DNA from: JAFGXT01 sp963677165
GTDB taxonomy: Bacteria > Verrucomicrobiota > Lentisphaeria > Victivallales > SZUA-371
NCBI GenBank assembly: GCA_963677165.2
Contig: CAXXSX010000002.1
Coordinates: forward strand, 4,960,001-5,024,000
DNA length: 64,000 nt
Direction: 5' to 3'
Below the pieces are notes generated by a model. The model did no database searches. It was not told the DNA's origin and was given only the letters and a program-made list of their open reading frames with translations. Below, in pieces: positions 8,821 to 18,054 of the stretch. A program made the translations under genes and the position numbers. Each line of letters opens with the position of its first letter. Within the stretch, counting starts at the first letter, position 1.

Positions 8821-9936
8821 TTTATTGAAAATACGTCCGGGAAGCTGGTTAACCAGCTTTCTGAACTCCAGTTTCATCAACAGAGAAAGTAATTTTCCGG
8901 TTTCCAATCCGGTTTGGGCGGAAAGTTCGTCAACACTTTTCTCGCCGTCTTCAAGACTTTTCATAATGATTTGTTCGGAGTCATTAAGTTCTGGATTCGG
9001 CTCATCACTTTGATCTGGATCTATCAAATATTGCTCCTGGGGGTCGTTAACGGAAAACCCGGGAAGAAATTCAAAATCTGCTAGAACATCATCAAATGTC
9101 TCTACCAGTCTGGCGCCTTCCTTTATCAAATGATGACAACCTTTTGCCTGCGGATTATCAGCTTGTCCAGGAACAGCAAATACGGCCTTCCCTTGCTCCA
9201 GTCCGATATTCGCGGTAAGTAAAGCTCCGCTGTTAATTCCGGCTTCGACAACCAGGACTGCCTGGCTTAAACCGGACACAATCCGGTTGCGCCGTGGGAA
9301 AGACTGACGACTAACTGGGAAATTCATGGGATATTCACTAATTACCGCCCCGCCGCTTTCAACAATATCTCTAGCCAGTTTTGTATGCTCCTGCGGATGT
9401 ATTCGCGCCAATCCGCCGCCAAGTACGGCTATGGTTGTACCTTTTGTATCAAGGGTCGCCTGATGCGCCACAGCGTCGACACCATATGCCAACCCGGAAA
9501 CAACGGTCCAACCGGCATAGGAAGCAGCTTCGGAAAGATATCTCGCCATCTTTTTCCCGTATACCGTGACACGTCGCGAACCGACGATTGCAATCGAGTT
9601 ATTATTTAAATTAGGCAATTCACCACGCACATAAAGACAAACGGGAGGATCATAGATACCCTTTAAAATCTGTGGGTAATCGTCATCGTAAAGAGTAATG
9701 ATCCTAACACCGGCACGTTCAGCCAGAGCCATTTCACTCTCAAAATCGACTTGGTTGCGCCAATCGGCAATCTTTGCGGCTAGTTTTTCCGGTATATTCT
9801 TTATCTGAGCTAACTCAGCTTCCGACTGGTCAAGAATAGCGCCGGTACTGCCAAACTGGTCAAGCATAGCCTGTAGTCTAGCAGAACCAATTCCGGGCAA
9901 TAAGTTAAGAATTATGCAGGCCTCACGATCAATCAC
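8815..9936 (-). CDS. dprA: DNA-processing protein DprA (Smf)
   Basis: DprA loads RecA on incoming single-stranded DNA during natural transformation. In this 373-residue protein the N-terminal SAM/HhH-like part (LPGIGSARLQAMLDQFG) is followed by the extended Rossmann domain with its hallmarks: NSIAIVGSRRVTVYG, VVSGLAYGVDAVAHQ, GGGLARIHPQEH, PRRNRIVSGLS, SGALLTA and VPGQADNPQAKGCHHLI. It ends in a winged-helix DprA_WH domain (VDELSAQTGLETGKLLSLLMKLE). The start is GTG, with GAGGGA just upstream, and it overlaps the aroB stop by 8 bp, implying translational coupling. No other competence gene is in the window. Confidence 0.95.
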   Translation of the reverse strand: MIDREACIILNLLPGIGSARLQAMLDQFGSTGAILDQSEAELAQIKNIPEKLAAKIADWRNQVDFESEMALAERAGVRIITLYDDDYPQILKGIYDPPVCLYVRGELPNLNNNSIAIVGSRRVTVYGKKMARYLSEAASYAGWTVVSGLAYGVDAVAHQATLDTKGTTIAVLGGGLARIHPQEHTKLARDIVESGGAVISEYPMNFPVSRQSFPRRNRIVSGLSQAVLVVEAGINSGALLTANIGLEQGKAVFAVPGQADNPQAKGCHHLIKEGARLVETFDDVLADFEFLPGFSVNDPQEQYLIDPDQSDEPNPELNDSEQIIMKSLEDGEKSVDELSAQTGLETGKLLSLLMKLEFRKLVNQLPGRIFNKS

Positions 9937-11017
9937 AGCGTCCCTCCACTACGTATTTTACGATTTCCATGTCAACACCTTTCTCAATGCTGACCATTCC
10001 TATTCCAAGCGGCAGGATAAATACAACTTTGCCGTTTGCGGTTTTTTTATCTTTATACATGGCCGAAACTACCGCGGCCGGATCACAGTCGCTTATGCGA
10101 GTTGGAAGTTTTAAAGCAGTAAGCAGTTTTTCCTGACGCTCCGCGGCAGAAGCAGTCATCATTCCGAGTCGAACGGCAAGGTCAGCGGCCATGCACATGC
10201 CAATCGCAACCCCCTCACCATGGCCGATTGAAAAGTTCGTAACGGCTTCAATAGCATGACCAAAGGTATGACCATAATTTAATATGGCACGAAGACCGGA
10301 CTCTTTCTCATCGCAGGATACAACTTCGGCTTTTATTCGACAGCAATGCGCGATAATATCGGCATAAAACTCAAGGTCCAGAGAATTTAGCCTATCAGTG
10401 CTCTGCTCCAGTTTCGAAAAGAACGGTTCATCCTTGATTACGCCATACTTAACGATTTCCGCCAGCCCGCAACGCACTTCACGATCAGGCAGCGTATTCA
10501 GTACAGACGTATCAATTAAAACAAGACGCGGCTGCCAGAAAGCGCCAACCAGATTTTTTCCTTCCGGAAGATCAACCCCGGTTTTTCCTCCTACACTGGA
10601 ATCCACCATTGCCAAAAGTGATGTCGGAACCTGAATAAAATCAATACCGCGCATATAACATGCCGCGGAGAACCCCGCCATATCCCCGGGAACGCCGCCG
10701 CCCAGGGCGACAATCAAAGATTTACGATCAAGTCCGGCTGCAACCATATCAGAACAGAATCCTCCTACAGACGCTAATGTCTTATGCTGTTCCCCTGCTG
10801 GATTAACCGACTGAGACACACCAGTAGAATTTGCGGAAGTTAAAGCGGAAGATACCGCGTCAAAATAAAGAGGTCCGACGTTGCTGTCAGTTATTACATG
10901 GCATTTTTTTCCATTCACTATGGGATCGAGCGCAAGCATTGCGCCTGAGATCAGGTTTTCCCCTACCAGAATATCATAGGAGCGATCTCCCAAATCAACT
11001 TTAACCGTTTGAATCAT
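9929..11017 (-). CDS. aroB: 3-dehydroquinate synthase
   Basis: This 362-residue enzyme converts DAHP to 3-dehydroquinate, the second step of the shikimate pathway. The NAD-binding region GGGVPGDMAGFSAACYMRG (about 106-124), IQVPTSLLAMVDSSVGGKTG, and the metal ligands Glu187 (AEIVKYG), His250 (NYGHTFGHAIE) and His266 (GHGEGVAIG) are all present. Length is normal for the family. It is the first gene of a two-gene operon with dprA; the rest of the aromatic pathway lies elsewhere. The 220 bp upstream, shared with a divergent gene, are AT-rich. Confidence 0.97.
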   Translation of the reverse strand: MIQTVKVDLGDRSYDILVGENLISGAMLALDPIVNGKKCHVITDSNVGPLYFDAVSSALTSANSTGVSQSVNPAGEQHKTLASVGGFCSDMVAAGLDRKSLIVALGGGVPGDMAGFSAACYMRGIDFIQVPTSLLAMVDSSVGGKTGVDLPEGKNLVGAFWQPRLVLIDTSVLNTLPDREVRCGLAEIVKYGVIKDEPFFSKLEQSTDRLNSLDLEFYADIIAHCCRIKAEVVSCDEKESGLRAILNYGHTFGHAIEAVTNFSIGHGEGVAIGMCMAADLAVRLGMMTASAAERQEKLLTALKLPTRISDCDPAAVVSAMYKDKKTANGKVVFILPLGIGMVSIEKGVDMEIVKYVVEGRCD

Positions 11018-11236
11018 AAATATAATTTCCGTTTTATATGAAATCTTTGATAAGCTTTTTACCTAATGTAATACCGCCATATCTATTTGCCAAATGCAAT
11101 AGCAAAAAACCTGACCATAATAGTTCGAACGCCTCAAACTTTTCATATGAAAAACACCTCTTTATAACAATTCCCAAACATATTCAAACTATGGTAATTA
11201 ATAAACAATAATTCAGCAAGAAATAGAAGAAACAAA

Positions 11237-12322
11237 ATGAAATTTAAAATTATTCTACTTCTCCTTGGTTGTATGCTGTTTACAAATAGTTGCTACAAAA
11301 AACGTACTCCTAAAACAGTTTTACATATCTATACTGCCATGGAAAATGATGAAATTGATGATTACTATCAGTTATGGAAACAACATCATTCTGATATTGA
11401 ATTGAAATTCCATGTAGCTCCCACCTATAAAGTTCAAAAACGATTGACAAAAGCTTTGAACTGTCCGGATGGCGGACCTGATATTGTATTTGGTTGTTCT
11501 ACAGACTGTCTTATTGATCTTGACAAACAATCCTTACTGGAAGGCTTTACGTTAAAAGATATTGAAATTCTGAAAAATCGCTTTATTGATAAGACCAATA
11601 CACCTCCTCATTGGGCCGCTGCCAAAGGATTTGTCGGAGTAATGATCACCAACCAAATTTCTTTTAAACGTTTAAAACTTACGCTCCCTACATCGTTCGA
11701 TGACTTAATCAAACCGGAATACCGCAATCGCATTGCAATGCCCGATCCTCTGACTTCCGGAACTGGTCTCCATTTTATCTGTGGAATAATCCATAAAAAA
11801 GGCGAAAAGGCAGGATGGGAATATCTTGAAAAACTTTTCCGGAATTTACATATACTGACCCAAGACGGTTCAGAACCGACCAAACTGGCAGCGAGGGGTG
11901 ATGATGGTATAGCCATTGGAATATCATTTGCTTATCGCGGTTTCCGTGAAAAATCGAAAGGAGCTCCAATCAATATAATATTCCCCGACGAACCTACTTT
12001 CTGGGGGCTGGACGCCAACGCGATTATCCATAAACCCAACATAAAGCCTGAAGTATATAAATTTATGAACTGGGCATTTTCAAAACAAATGACAGAGTGT
12101 TATATACGCCGTTATCCTCTATCGGGACTAAAAAACAGCTTTGCGATCGCTCAAAATCTAAAAACCGACTACCCGAAACATCTGAACTATAAACTTATCA
12201 ACAATGGCTATATATACTGGCAAGCCAGGAACTATAAGAAAATACAGGATGAATGGAAAAAACGTTTCGGGAAACGTCATATTATCCGCACCAAAGATAA
12301 TAGCCAAACTTTTATTGACTAA
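11237..12322 (+). CDS. Extracellular solute-binding protein (SBP_bac_6-like), probable lipoprotein
   Basis: This 361-residue exported protein has a short signal and a Cys19 in an imperfect lipobox (TNSC). The mature part has the two-lobe binding-protein pattern of the iron/phosphonate/polyamine class: LHIYTAMENDEIDDYYQLW at the first strand, GGPDIVFG, the hinge sequence PEYRNRIAMPDPLTSGTG, and the last-lobe PEVYKFMNWAFSKQMTECY. No ABC ATPase or permease is adjacent. The next gene, 18 bp on and probably cotranscribed, is a PiT-type phosphate permease. That suggests a phosphate- or phosphonate-related ligand, but this is inference from context; Fe(III) is an equally reasonable ligand by family. 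Confidence 0.75.
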   Translation: MKFKIILLLLGCMLFTNSCYKKRTPKTVLHIYTAMENDEIDDYYQLWKQHHSDIELKFHVAPTYKVQKRLTKALNCPDGGPDIVFGCSTDCLIDLDKQSLLEGFTLKDIEILKNRFIDKTNTPPHWAAAKGFVGVMITNQISFKRLKLTLPTSFDDLIKPEYRNRIAMPDPLTSGTGLHFICGIIHKKGEKAGWEYLEKLFRNLHILTQDGSEPTKLAARGDDGIAIGISFAYRGFREKSKGAPINIIFPDEPTFWGLDANAIIHKPNIKPEVYKFMNWAFSKQMTECYIRRYPLSGLKNSFAIAQNLKTDYPKHLNYKLINNGYIYWQARNYKKIQDEWKKRFGKRHIIRTKDNSQTFID

Positions 12323-12340
12323 ATACATAGGAAGTTTTTT

Positions 12341-13852
12341 ATGAATAATACAGTCATTTTTATACTGCTAGGAGCCCTAGGGGCATTCTTTATGGCCTTT
12401 AACAATGGAGCCAACGATGTTGCCAATGCCTTCGGTTCCGCCGTGGGCTCCAAAGCGTTAAAAATGAAAACAGCCGTGGTTATCGCCAGTCTGGTAACCT
12501 TTGCCGGCGCAATTCTATTGGGAGGACGCGTCGCAACAAAACTAATTTCCGGCCTGGTCCCGCCAAGTACATTTAACGACCCTAGACAATATATGATTTC
12601 AATGATAACCGTACTGTTGGCATCGGGTATTTTCGTGTTGGTTTCAACGCTAACCTCTCTTCCTGTGAGTTCCTCCCAGGCAATTGTTGGCAGTTTAACA
12701 GGTATAAGCATCATGCTGGCAGGATGGGAGTCTGTGAACTGGCACGAAATCAGTCGTATTGTCAGTGGGTGGATTATTTCCCCTGTCGTAGCCGCACTTC
12801 TGGCTATTATTCTATGCAAATTCATCGAAGGATTGATTATCGGCAAAAATCCGGGAATGATGGATCGAGTAAAACGCTGGCTGCCTCTGGTCGTTTCCAT
12901 AACTATCTGCGGAGGTATTTTCGCACTTTTCACCATCACCAGCCTAAAGTCCTCAATCGGTATTGATTCAGGAGAATCTTTTCTAGGTCTCACCCAACAT
13001 GAGCTTTCAAATCGAAAAATCTCTGCCCTGGACAGCCTGCAATATTCTCTGGAAAAAATGAAAGACACTGCCGAAGAAGCTAAAAACAGTGTTTATCAAA
13101 AAAAGAACAATAAAGAAGCAGAAATAATTGCCGATAAGCTGCAAGATGAATTTCAAGAAATAAAGAAAAGTGCCGATTCCTTCATTATCTACACTACGAA
13201 ACGCGCGCCAGCTCCATTTTATGCAAAACGCTGGCAAGTATTGATTTTCTGTATTTTACTATTTTTTCCATTATATTTTCAAATGAAAAAATTCATCCAT
13301 CGCTGGCTCAAACATCATGATGAAGAAGCTGGAATTCAGCGAGCCTTCCAAAATCTACAGGTAGGGACATCGTGTTATGTAGCATTTGCAATTGGTTCCA
13401 ACGATGTCGCCAACAGCATCAGTCCGGTCCTCGCGATATGCATCGTCGCAAAGGCCGGCGGCATCCCGGAAACATTTAACAGTGGCATGCCATTGTGGAT
13501 CCTGGTCCTGGGCGGCTTCGGTATGGCATTTGGAATTACTCTGCTTGGAAATCGTGTAATGAAGACCGTTGGAGAACGCCTTACAAAAATCAATAACGCC
13601 CGTGGCTACTGTATTGACTTTGCGGTCGCAACAAGCGTAGTCGGAGCCTCTGCATGCGGTATCCCGGTAAGTACCACGCATGCAGCCACCGGAGCTGTCG
13701 TTGGCTCCGGTTTAACCCAGGGAAAAGGCGCGGTTAAATTTGGAATGCTGGGTAAAATTGCCATCGGATGGCTGATTACTATACCGATGTCATGCATACT
13801 GACAGTTGTCCTGTTCAAGGTCCTGACATTTGTATTCAGTTTTATCAGCTAA
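12341..13852 (+). CDS. PiT-family inorganic phosphate transporter with cytoplasmic or periplasmic coiled-coil insert
   Basis: This 503-residue integral membrane phosphate:cation symporter shows both inverted-repeat signatures: FNNGANDVANAFGSAVGSKAL near the N-terminus and AIGSNDVANSISPVLAI in the second half, plus GIPVSTTHAATGAVVGSG. Roughly residues 215-290 form a hydrophilic loop with heptad-like Leu/Ile and Lys/Glu, likely a coiled coil separating the two halves. AGGAAG precedes the ATG. It probably shares a transcript with the upstream solute-binding protein. Confidence 0.9.
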   Translation: MNNTVIFILLGALGAFFMAFNNGANDVANAFGSAVGSKALKMKTAVVIASLVTFAGAILLGGRVATKLISGLVPPSTFNDPRQYMISMITVLLASGIFVLVSTLTSLPVSSSQAIVGSLTGISIMLAGWESVNWHEISRIVSGWIISPVVAALLAIILCKFIEGLIIGKNPGMMDRVKRWLPLVVSITICGGIFALFTITSLKSSIGIDSGESFLGLTQHELSNRKISALDSLQYSLEKMKDTAEEAKNSVYQKKNNKEAEIIADKLQDEFQEIKKSADSFIIYTTKRAPAPFYAKRWQVLIFCILLFFPLYFQMKKFIHRWLKHHDEEAGIQRAFQNLQVGTSCYVAFAIGSNDVANSISPVLAICIVAKAGGIPETFNSGMPLWILVLGGFGMAFGITLLGNRVMKTVGERLTKINNARGYCIDFAVATSVVGASACGIPVSTTHAATGAVVGSGLTQGKGAVKFGMLGKIAIGWLITIPMSCILTVVLFKVLTFVFSFIS

Positions 13853-13868
13853 CACCATTCATACAGAC

Positions 13869-14393
13869 TTAACAACCGGGGTCTTTAGCAGTAAGCCCCC
13901 AGAATTTCTTCCAGGATAACAAATCCTTTCTTACCAGATAATCGACCATTATCCTGATGCATTTCAAAACCGGTTCAACAGTCAACGCATAGATATACCA
14001 TAGCGGAGCAAAAAGAAGGTTGATATTACCTTCACTGAAGTTAGTCATCCAATCCAGATTCTTACCCATTCCGCGATAATCCCATGGTTTAAAACCAAAG
14101 CCGCGGCATATCGCACCAAACGACCATTCAAACGCATAGATAATCAGGACAACAAAAATTGCCCTGACAAAGCGGTTCTTCAAATTAAATCGGTCCAGCA
14201 TCCGGAACAAATACGGCGCACACCAATAGACAAGCATGTACAGAATAATCATCAGGACAGACACATGTCCTCTTCCGCTATCTTTTTTTAATAGCCGGGG
14301 AAGTCCAGTTACAAAGATTTCGACCGAAAGCCCTATTGCTCCATAAATGATAGCACCGGCAACTTCACGTTTGAGTAATCCTTTTCCCGCCAT
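13869..14393 (-). CDS. Small membrane protein, CmpB/PF06541-like
   Basis: This 174-residue protein has about four membrane segments. The FEWSFGAICRGFGFKPWDYRG region followed by GNINLLFAPLWYIYAL resembles the WDYS...G-x-I-x-L-x-x-x-x-W pattern of the 'putative ABC-transporter type IV' family (PF06541). The function of that family is unknown despite its name, and no ABC ATPase is adjacent. It is convergent with the PiT gene, with a 16-bp gap. Confidence 0.5.
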   Translation of the reverse strand: MAGKGLLKREVAGAIIYGAIGLSVEIFVTGLPRLLKKDSGRGHVSVLMIILYMLVYWCAPYLFRMLDRFNLKNRFVRAIFVVLIIYAFEWSFGAICRGFGFKPWDYRGMGKNLDWMTNFSEGNINLLFAPLWYIYALTVEPVLKCIRIMVDYLVRKDLLSWKKFWGLTAKDPGC

Positions 14394-14485
14394 ATGACAC
14401 CTCTCTAATTAATTACAGTGTCATAATTTAGCATAATATAATGCTTTTGACAAAGTACGAACAAACAATATTTCACAGGTATAAA

Positions 14486-14515
14486 AAAAACAGAGCCGTT
14501 TCCGACTCTGTTTTT
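14486..14515 (-). terminator. Bidirectional Rho-independent terminator
   Basis: AAAAACAGAG (14486-14495) pairs with CTCTGTTTTT (14506-14515), with a further CG/CG pair inside. A-rich and T-rich flanks give a U-tract on either strand. It lies 35 bases after the stop of the OmcB-like pair. Confidence 0.8.
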
Positions 14516-14549
14516 AATTTCAAACGCTATATTCTAAAAAGATCAATTA

Positions 14550-16193
14550 TTAATCATTGTAGAATGTAGTTGATTCATTTTCGCTAACAGGACGTGTCAA
14601 CTGGTCAGAAACAACATTCACGTTAAATCTGAAGTCGCCTTCCTTGAGAGCTTTGATAACCACACGCCATACCGCTTCTTTTCCCGGAGCAAGAGATTTC
14701 AGAGGCAGGAATATAACTTTGTTGCCACTGGAAAGTTTCTTGTTTCCGGCTTTCAGTTCTTCAGCCTTTGTATCGTTCTTAGCAGTCTTCATGAAGGATT
14801 TGCCACCATCTTCAAGTCCTTTTACAACTTTGGTTGGTCCTTTTGAAGATTTGAACTGCATGCTATCTTCAAGATCACATGAAATTCTAATATTTGTGGC
14901 AGGCAATGATCCCTGGTTGGTAACCTTGATCACATAAGTTTCGGTTTCACCTACAGGAACCGGGTCATTGATATCGTCCACTTCAAGCAGAAGTGCGGCA
15001 ATACCTTCAACGGAAGTCGAAACTGATGCCTCACGAGGAGTTGCGGCAAAAGCCTGAACCTTGGCAACAGCCTTAATATTTTTAATTTCCTTGGCTTTTA
15101 CACGAACGTCAAGTTCTTTCGATTCTTTTGGTTCAAGAGAAGCCAGACGCCATTGAATTCTACGACCATACTGCTTACCACCTTCATTGGCTGACACAAA
15201 ATCGATAGAACCAGGGATTTGCAGGGTAGCTTCCAGATTCTTAGCATCTCCGTCACCCACATTGGTGATTTTTAGATTATAATGGATAACATTGCCCACG
15301 AATCTCATCTTAGGAGCATCCATCGTTAGTTTCAAATTCGGCTTTTGAGCCAATATTTTAACAGATGCCTTAGCGGTTACACCATCTTTCGCGGTTACCA
15401 CAAAACGATTGTCAAAAGATCCGGTTTTGAGAGCTTTTAATTTCAGATTAATAAGTTTTGTCTGTCCGAGTTCAAGACTACCAAGAAGCCGTGATATCTT
15501 GCGATCTCCGGAATTTGTAACCATGTTATAAGGCAAATCATTCGCCAGCTTTGCGTCACTGATCGTAGTACTACCTACATTTACGACAGCCAGTTGAACA
15601 GGGAACACTTCGCCGACAATAACTTTGTCAGGATAATTTTTAGCACTGATATGGAGAGACGGCTCAACCACTTCAGTCATCGTAAACATTGGATTCAAGC
15701 TAAAGTTCACCTTAGAATTTCCGCGATGCACCAGTTTTCCTGTCTGACTCGCTCTTCCGGTAACAGTAATAATCTCTTTCTGATCCGGAGCCATAATTCC
15801 AAGATTCCACTTCAGATCATTACCACGAATTTCCGGAGCCGGAACAGCCTTTTGTAACTTAAAACCGGCGGGCAGTTTTTCAGTAACAATCACATTGTCT
15901 ACTTTGAAATAGGATTTATTGGTAACCTTAATGATATAGGTATAATCCTGATTGGGTCTTACTGTTTTTGGAGTTTCCCTTTCCACCAGAACTTTAGCCT
16001 GTCCCGGCTTTTTGGCAGTTTTGGGATACGCCTTCCAGTCATGACTATATTCACCCTGAGATGATTTTTTGGGGCTCTTTACTACCTTCACCATTGGCTG
16101 ATTTGACTTTTCATACAAATTAGTCGCAGCGCGAAGAGGAACCGCTCCGATCATAACGAAGCCTATCAGTATCATCAAATGTTTTATTCTCAT
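14550..16193 (-). CDS. OmcB-like DUF11-repeat envelope protein (second paralogue)
   Basis: This exported 547-residue protein has a signal peptide cleaved after about VPLRA. A Pro/Lys-rich linker is followed by about four DUF11/CARDB-like beta-sandwich repeats, each with a pattern like 'Y-x-I-x-V-x-N...V-x-x-x-LP-x-G-x-x-F...L-x-W-x-L-x-x-L-x-P-x-E'. This arrangement is known from chlamydial OmcB and from Verrucomicrobia/Lentisphaera, where such proteins are structural or adhesive. OmcB's cysteine richness is absent here. The 516-residue gene upstream is its paralogue, 35 bp away. GTG (16196) and ATG (16193) are both possible starts behind AGGAGA. Confidence 0.75.
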   Translation of the reverse strand: MRIKHLMILIGFVMIGAVPLRAATNLYEKSNQPMVKVVKSPKKSSQGEYSHDWKAYPKTAKKPGQAKVLVERETPKTVRPNQDYTYIIKVTNKSYFKVDNVIVTEKLPAGFKLQKAVPAPEIRGNDLKWNLGIMAPDQKEIITVTGRASQTGKLVHRGNSKVNFSLNPMFTMTEVVEPSLHISAKNYPDKVIVGEVFPVQLAVVNVGSTTISDAKLANDLPYNMVTNSGDRKISRLLGSLELGQTKLINLKLKALKTGSFDNRFVVTAKDGVTAKASVKILAQKPNLKLTMDAPKMRFVGNVIHYNLKITNVGDGDAKNLEATLQIPGSIDFVSANEGGKQYGRRIQWRLASLEPKESKELDVRVKAKEIKNIKAVAKVQAFAATPREASVSTSVEGIAALLLEVDDINDPVPVGETETYVIKVTNQGSLPATNIRISCDLEDSMQFKSSKGPTKVVKGLEDGGKSFMKTAKNDTKAEELKAGNKKLSSGNKVIFLPLKSLAPGKEAVWRVVIKALKEGDFRFNVNVVSDQLTRPVSENESTTFYND

Positions 16194-16231
16194 CACTTTT
16201 TATCTCCTGTATTATTTATTACCACAATTAC

Positions 16232-17782
16232 TTATTCATAGAAATGAGTCGATTCTGATAATTCAACAGGACGATGCAACTGATCGCTCTTGATCTGAAC
16301 TTTGAATCGTACATCACCTTGTTTAACAGCTTTAACCGTTATTCGCCAAACAGCTTTCGCCTGTGGCGGCAGAGCGGCAAGAGGAGCAAAAGTAAGTTTG
16401 GAACCATTCATAGTTCCTTTGCTTGCACCGGAAGACTTAACATATTCCATACTATCTTCAAGGAAGCAGCTGACCTTAATCTTTGTTGCCGGCAGTGATC
16501 CCTGATTCGTTACGATCAATTCGTAGACTTCGTCTTCACCGACAGGAACCGGGTCGTTTTTATCAATCAGTGTACCAAGTACAGCGGCAATACCGGCAAT
16601 ATCAGTAACCATAGCGACCTGTACAGGTTTTGAATGACCTGATTCAGCAGAAGCAACCACACGTGCCATCATGATTTTATTGGCAACAACTTTAGCGACA
16701 AGTTTTTTGCTTTCGCCAGGATGCAGTGACTTGATATTCCATATAAGATTGCGGCCTCTAACTTTGCCGTCTTCTCCAGCAGATGTCGGAGAAGCACCTT
16801 CCGGTAGATCCATACGAACAACAACTTTCTTAGTTATCGCATCACCAACATTTTTAACATTGATTTCATAAGGAATGATTTTTCCAACAAAGCGCTTACG
16901 CGGAGCTTTACCGGAAATTTCAAGTTTAGCTTCAGTAACTTTAACACTTGTTGAAGCTCTGGCACTGATACCTTCGCCAGCAACAGCAACCATGTTAATT
17001 TTAAAGTTACCGGTTTTTTCAGCTTTCAGTTTCAAGTCAACAACCTTAGACTGATGGGGTTTCAAATTACCAACTTCCAGATCAATCTTACTTTTACCTT
17101 CTGCTGTCAGCAAGCCTTTCGGTAAGGTATTAATCAATTTCACACCAATTACCGGTGCCTGACCATCATTTTTGAACATTAACTTAACTGGAATGGGTTC
17201 CTGAACAATAGCGGTTCCAGGTTTAGAAAGACCAAAATCCAGTTTTGGCATGATAACTTCAACAACGGAAGATGTTTCCCCCATATCGAAATCCAAATCG
17301 GTATTACCAAAGAACCGGGCAGCGCCTGGAATAGAAACAGTTCCTGTAACTTTAATCTGCTTTTTCTGTCCCGGTCTGAAATCACCCAGATTCCATTCGA
17401 GACTATTCCCTTTCTTTCTAGGAGAAAGTGAGCAGCCTGACATTTTAAAGCCGGCAGGTAGTCTTTCTGATAAATTAAGTTCGGTAATAGTGAAATCGGC
17501 ATTGTTTTTAATATCAATCGTAAAAGAAAATTGCTGTCCCGGTTTAATTTTTCGGGGAACTCTCTTTTCGATAAGAATCTTGGACGACTCTGGAGTCGGA
17601 GCCGGCTGAGGGAATCCCTGCCACCCATAACTCATATCCATTGGTTTTGGTTTTGGTTTTTGCTTTACTACCGGTTTAGGTTTTGGTTTTGGAGGAGGCG
17701 GAGCAACTTCTTTTGTCGCGCAGCCTGATAAACCAATGATCAGTCCTAGAACAGAACACAACATGACCCAGCGTTTTCTCAT
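16232..17782 (-). CDS. OmcB-like DUF11-repeat lipoprotein (first paralogue)
   Basis: This 516-residue lipoprotein has a signal ending in LSGC (Cys21), then a rigid (Pro-Lys)n linker at about residues 29-48 that could span part of the periplasm. At least four DUF11-like repeats follow, parallel to those of the next gene: RVPRKIKPGQQFSFTIDIKN..., LPAGFKM, NSLEWNLGDFRPGQK, DPVPVGEDEVYELIVTNQGS. The shared C-terminal motif (SDQLHRPVELSESTHFYE here; SDQLTRPVSENESTTFYND in the neighbour) argues for tandem duplication. It is probably an envelope structural protein. It is the first gene of a two-gene operon divergent from the TPR/ExbB operon. GAAGGGTGAG precedes the ATG. Confidence 0.8.
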   Translation of the reverse strand: MRKRWVMLCSVLGLIIGLSGCATKEVAPPPPKPKPKPVVKQKPKPKPMDMSYGWQGFPQPAPTPESSKILIEKRVPRKIKPGQQFSFTIDIKNNADFTITELNLSERLPAGFKMSGCSLSPRKKGNSLEWNLGDFRPGQKKQIKVTGTVSIPGAARFFGNTDLDFDMGETSSVVEVIMPKLDFGLSKPGTAIVQEPIPVKLMFKNDGQAPVIGVKLINTLPKGLLTAEGKSKIDLEVGNLKPHQSKVVDLKLKAEKTGNFKINMVAVAGEGISARASTSVKVTEAKLEISGKAPRKRFVGKIIPYEINVKNVGDAITKKVVVRMDLPEGASPTSAGEDGKVRGRNLIWNIKSLHPGESKKLVAKVVANKIMMARVVASAESGHSKPVQVAMVTDIAGIAAVLGTLIDKNDPVPVGEDEVYELIVTNQGSLPATKIKVSCFLEDSMEYVKSSGASKGTMNGSKLTFAPLAALPPQAKAVWRITVKAVKQGDVRFKVQIKSDQLHRPVELSESTHFYE

Positions 17783-18054
17783 AATCTCACCCTTCTTTTT
17801 TTAGATTAAAATGCCTAAAAAAACTAAACATTAAACATTTTCATTTATATTAACGGATGTTTCTTATATAAATTTAACTATAATTGATTAATAAGTCGAA
17901 TACAAACACAAACATCCCCAAAATCTCCAGCAAATCCACTTTTTTTTGAATTATTTATAAAATATAGTGTTACTTTACTAAAATAATACCCGATGTGGTC
18001 TATAATATATAAGGATATTCTATCAAGAGGTATGTTTTGAAAGGGAGCCATAAA

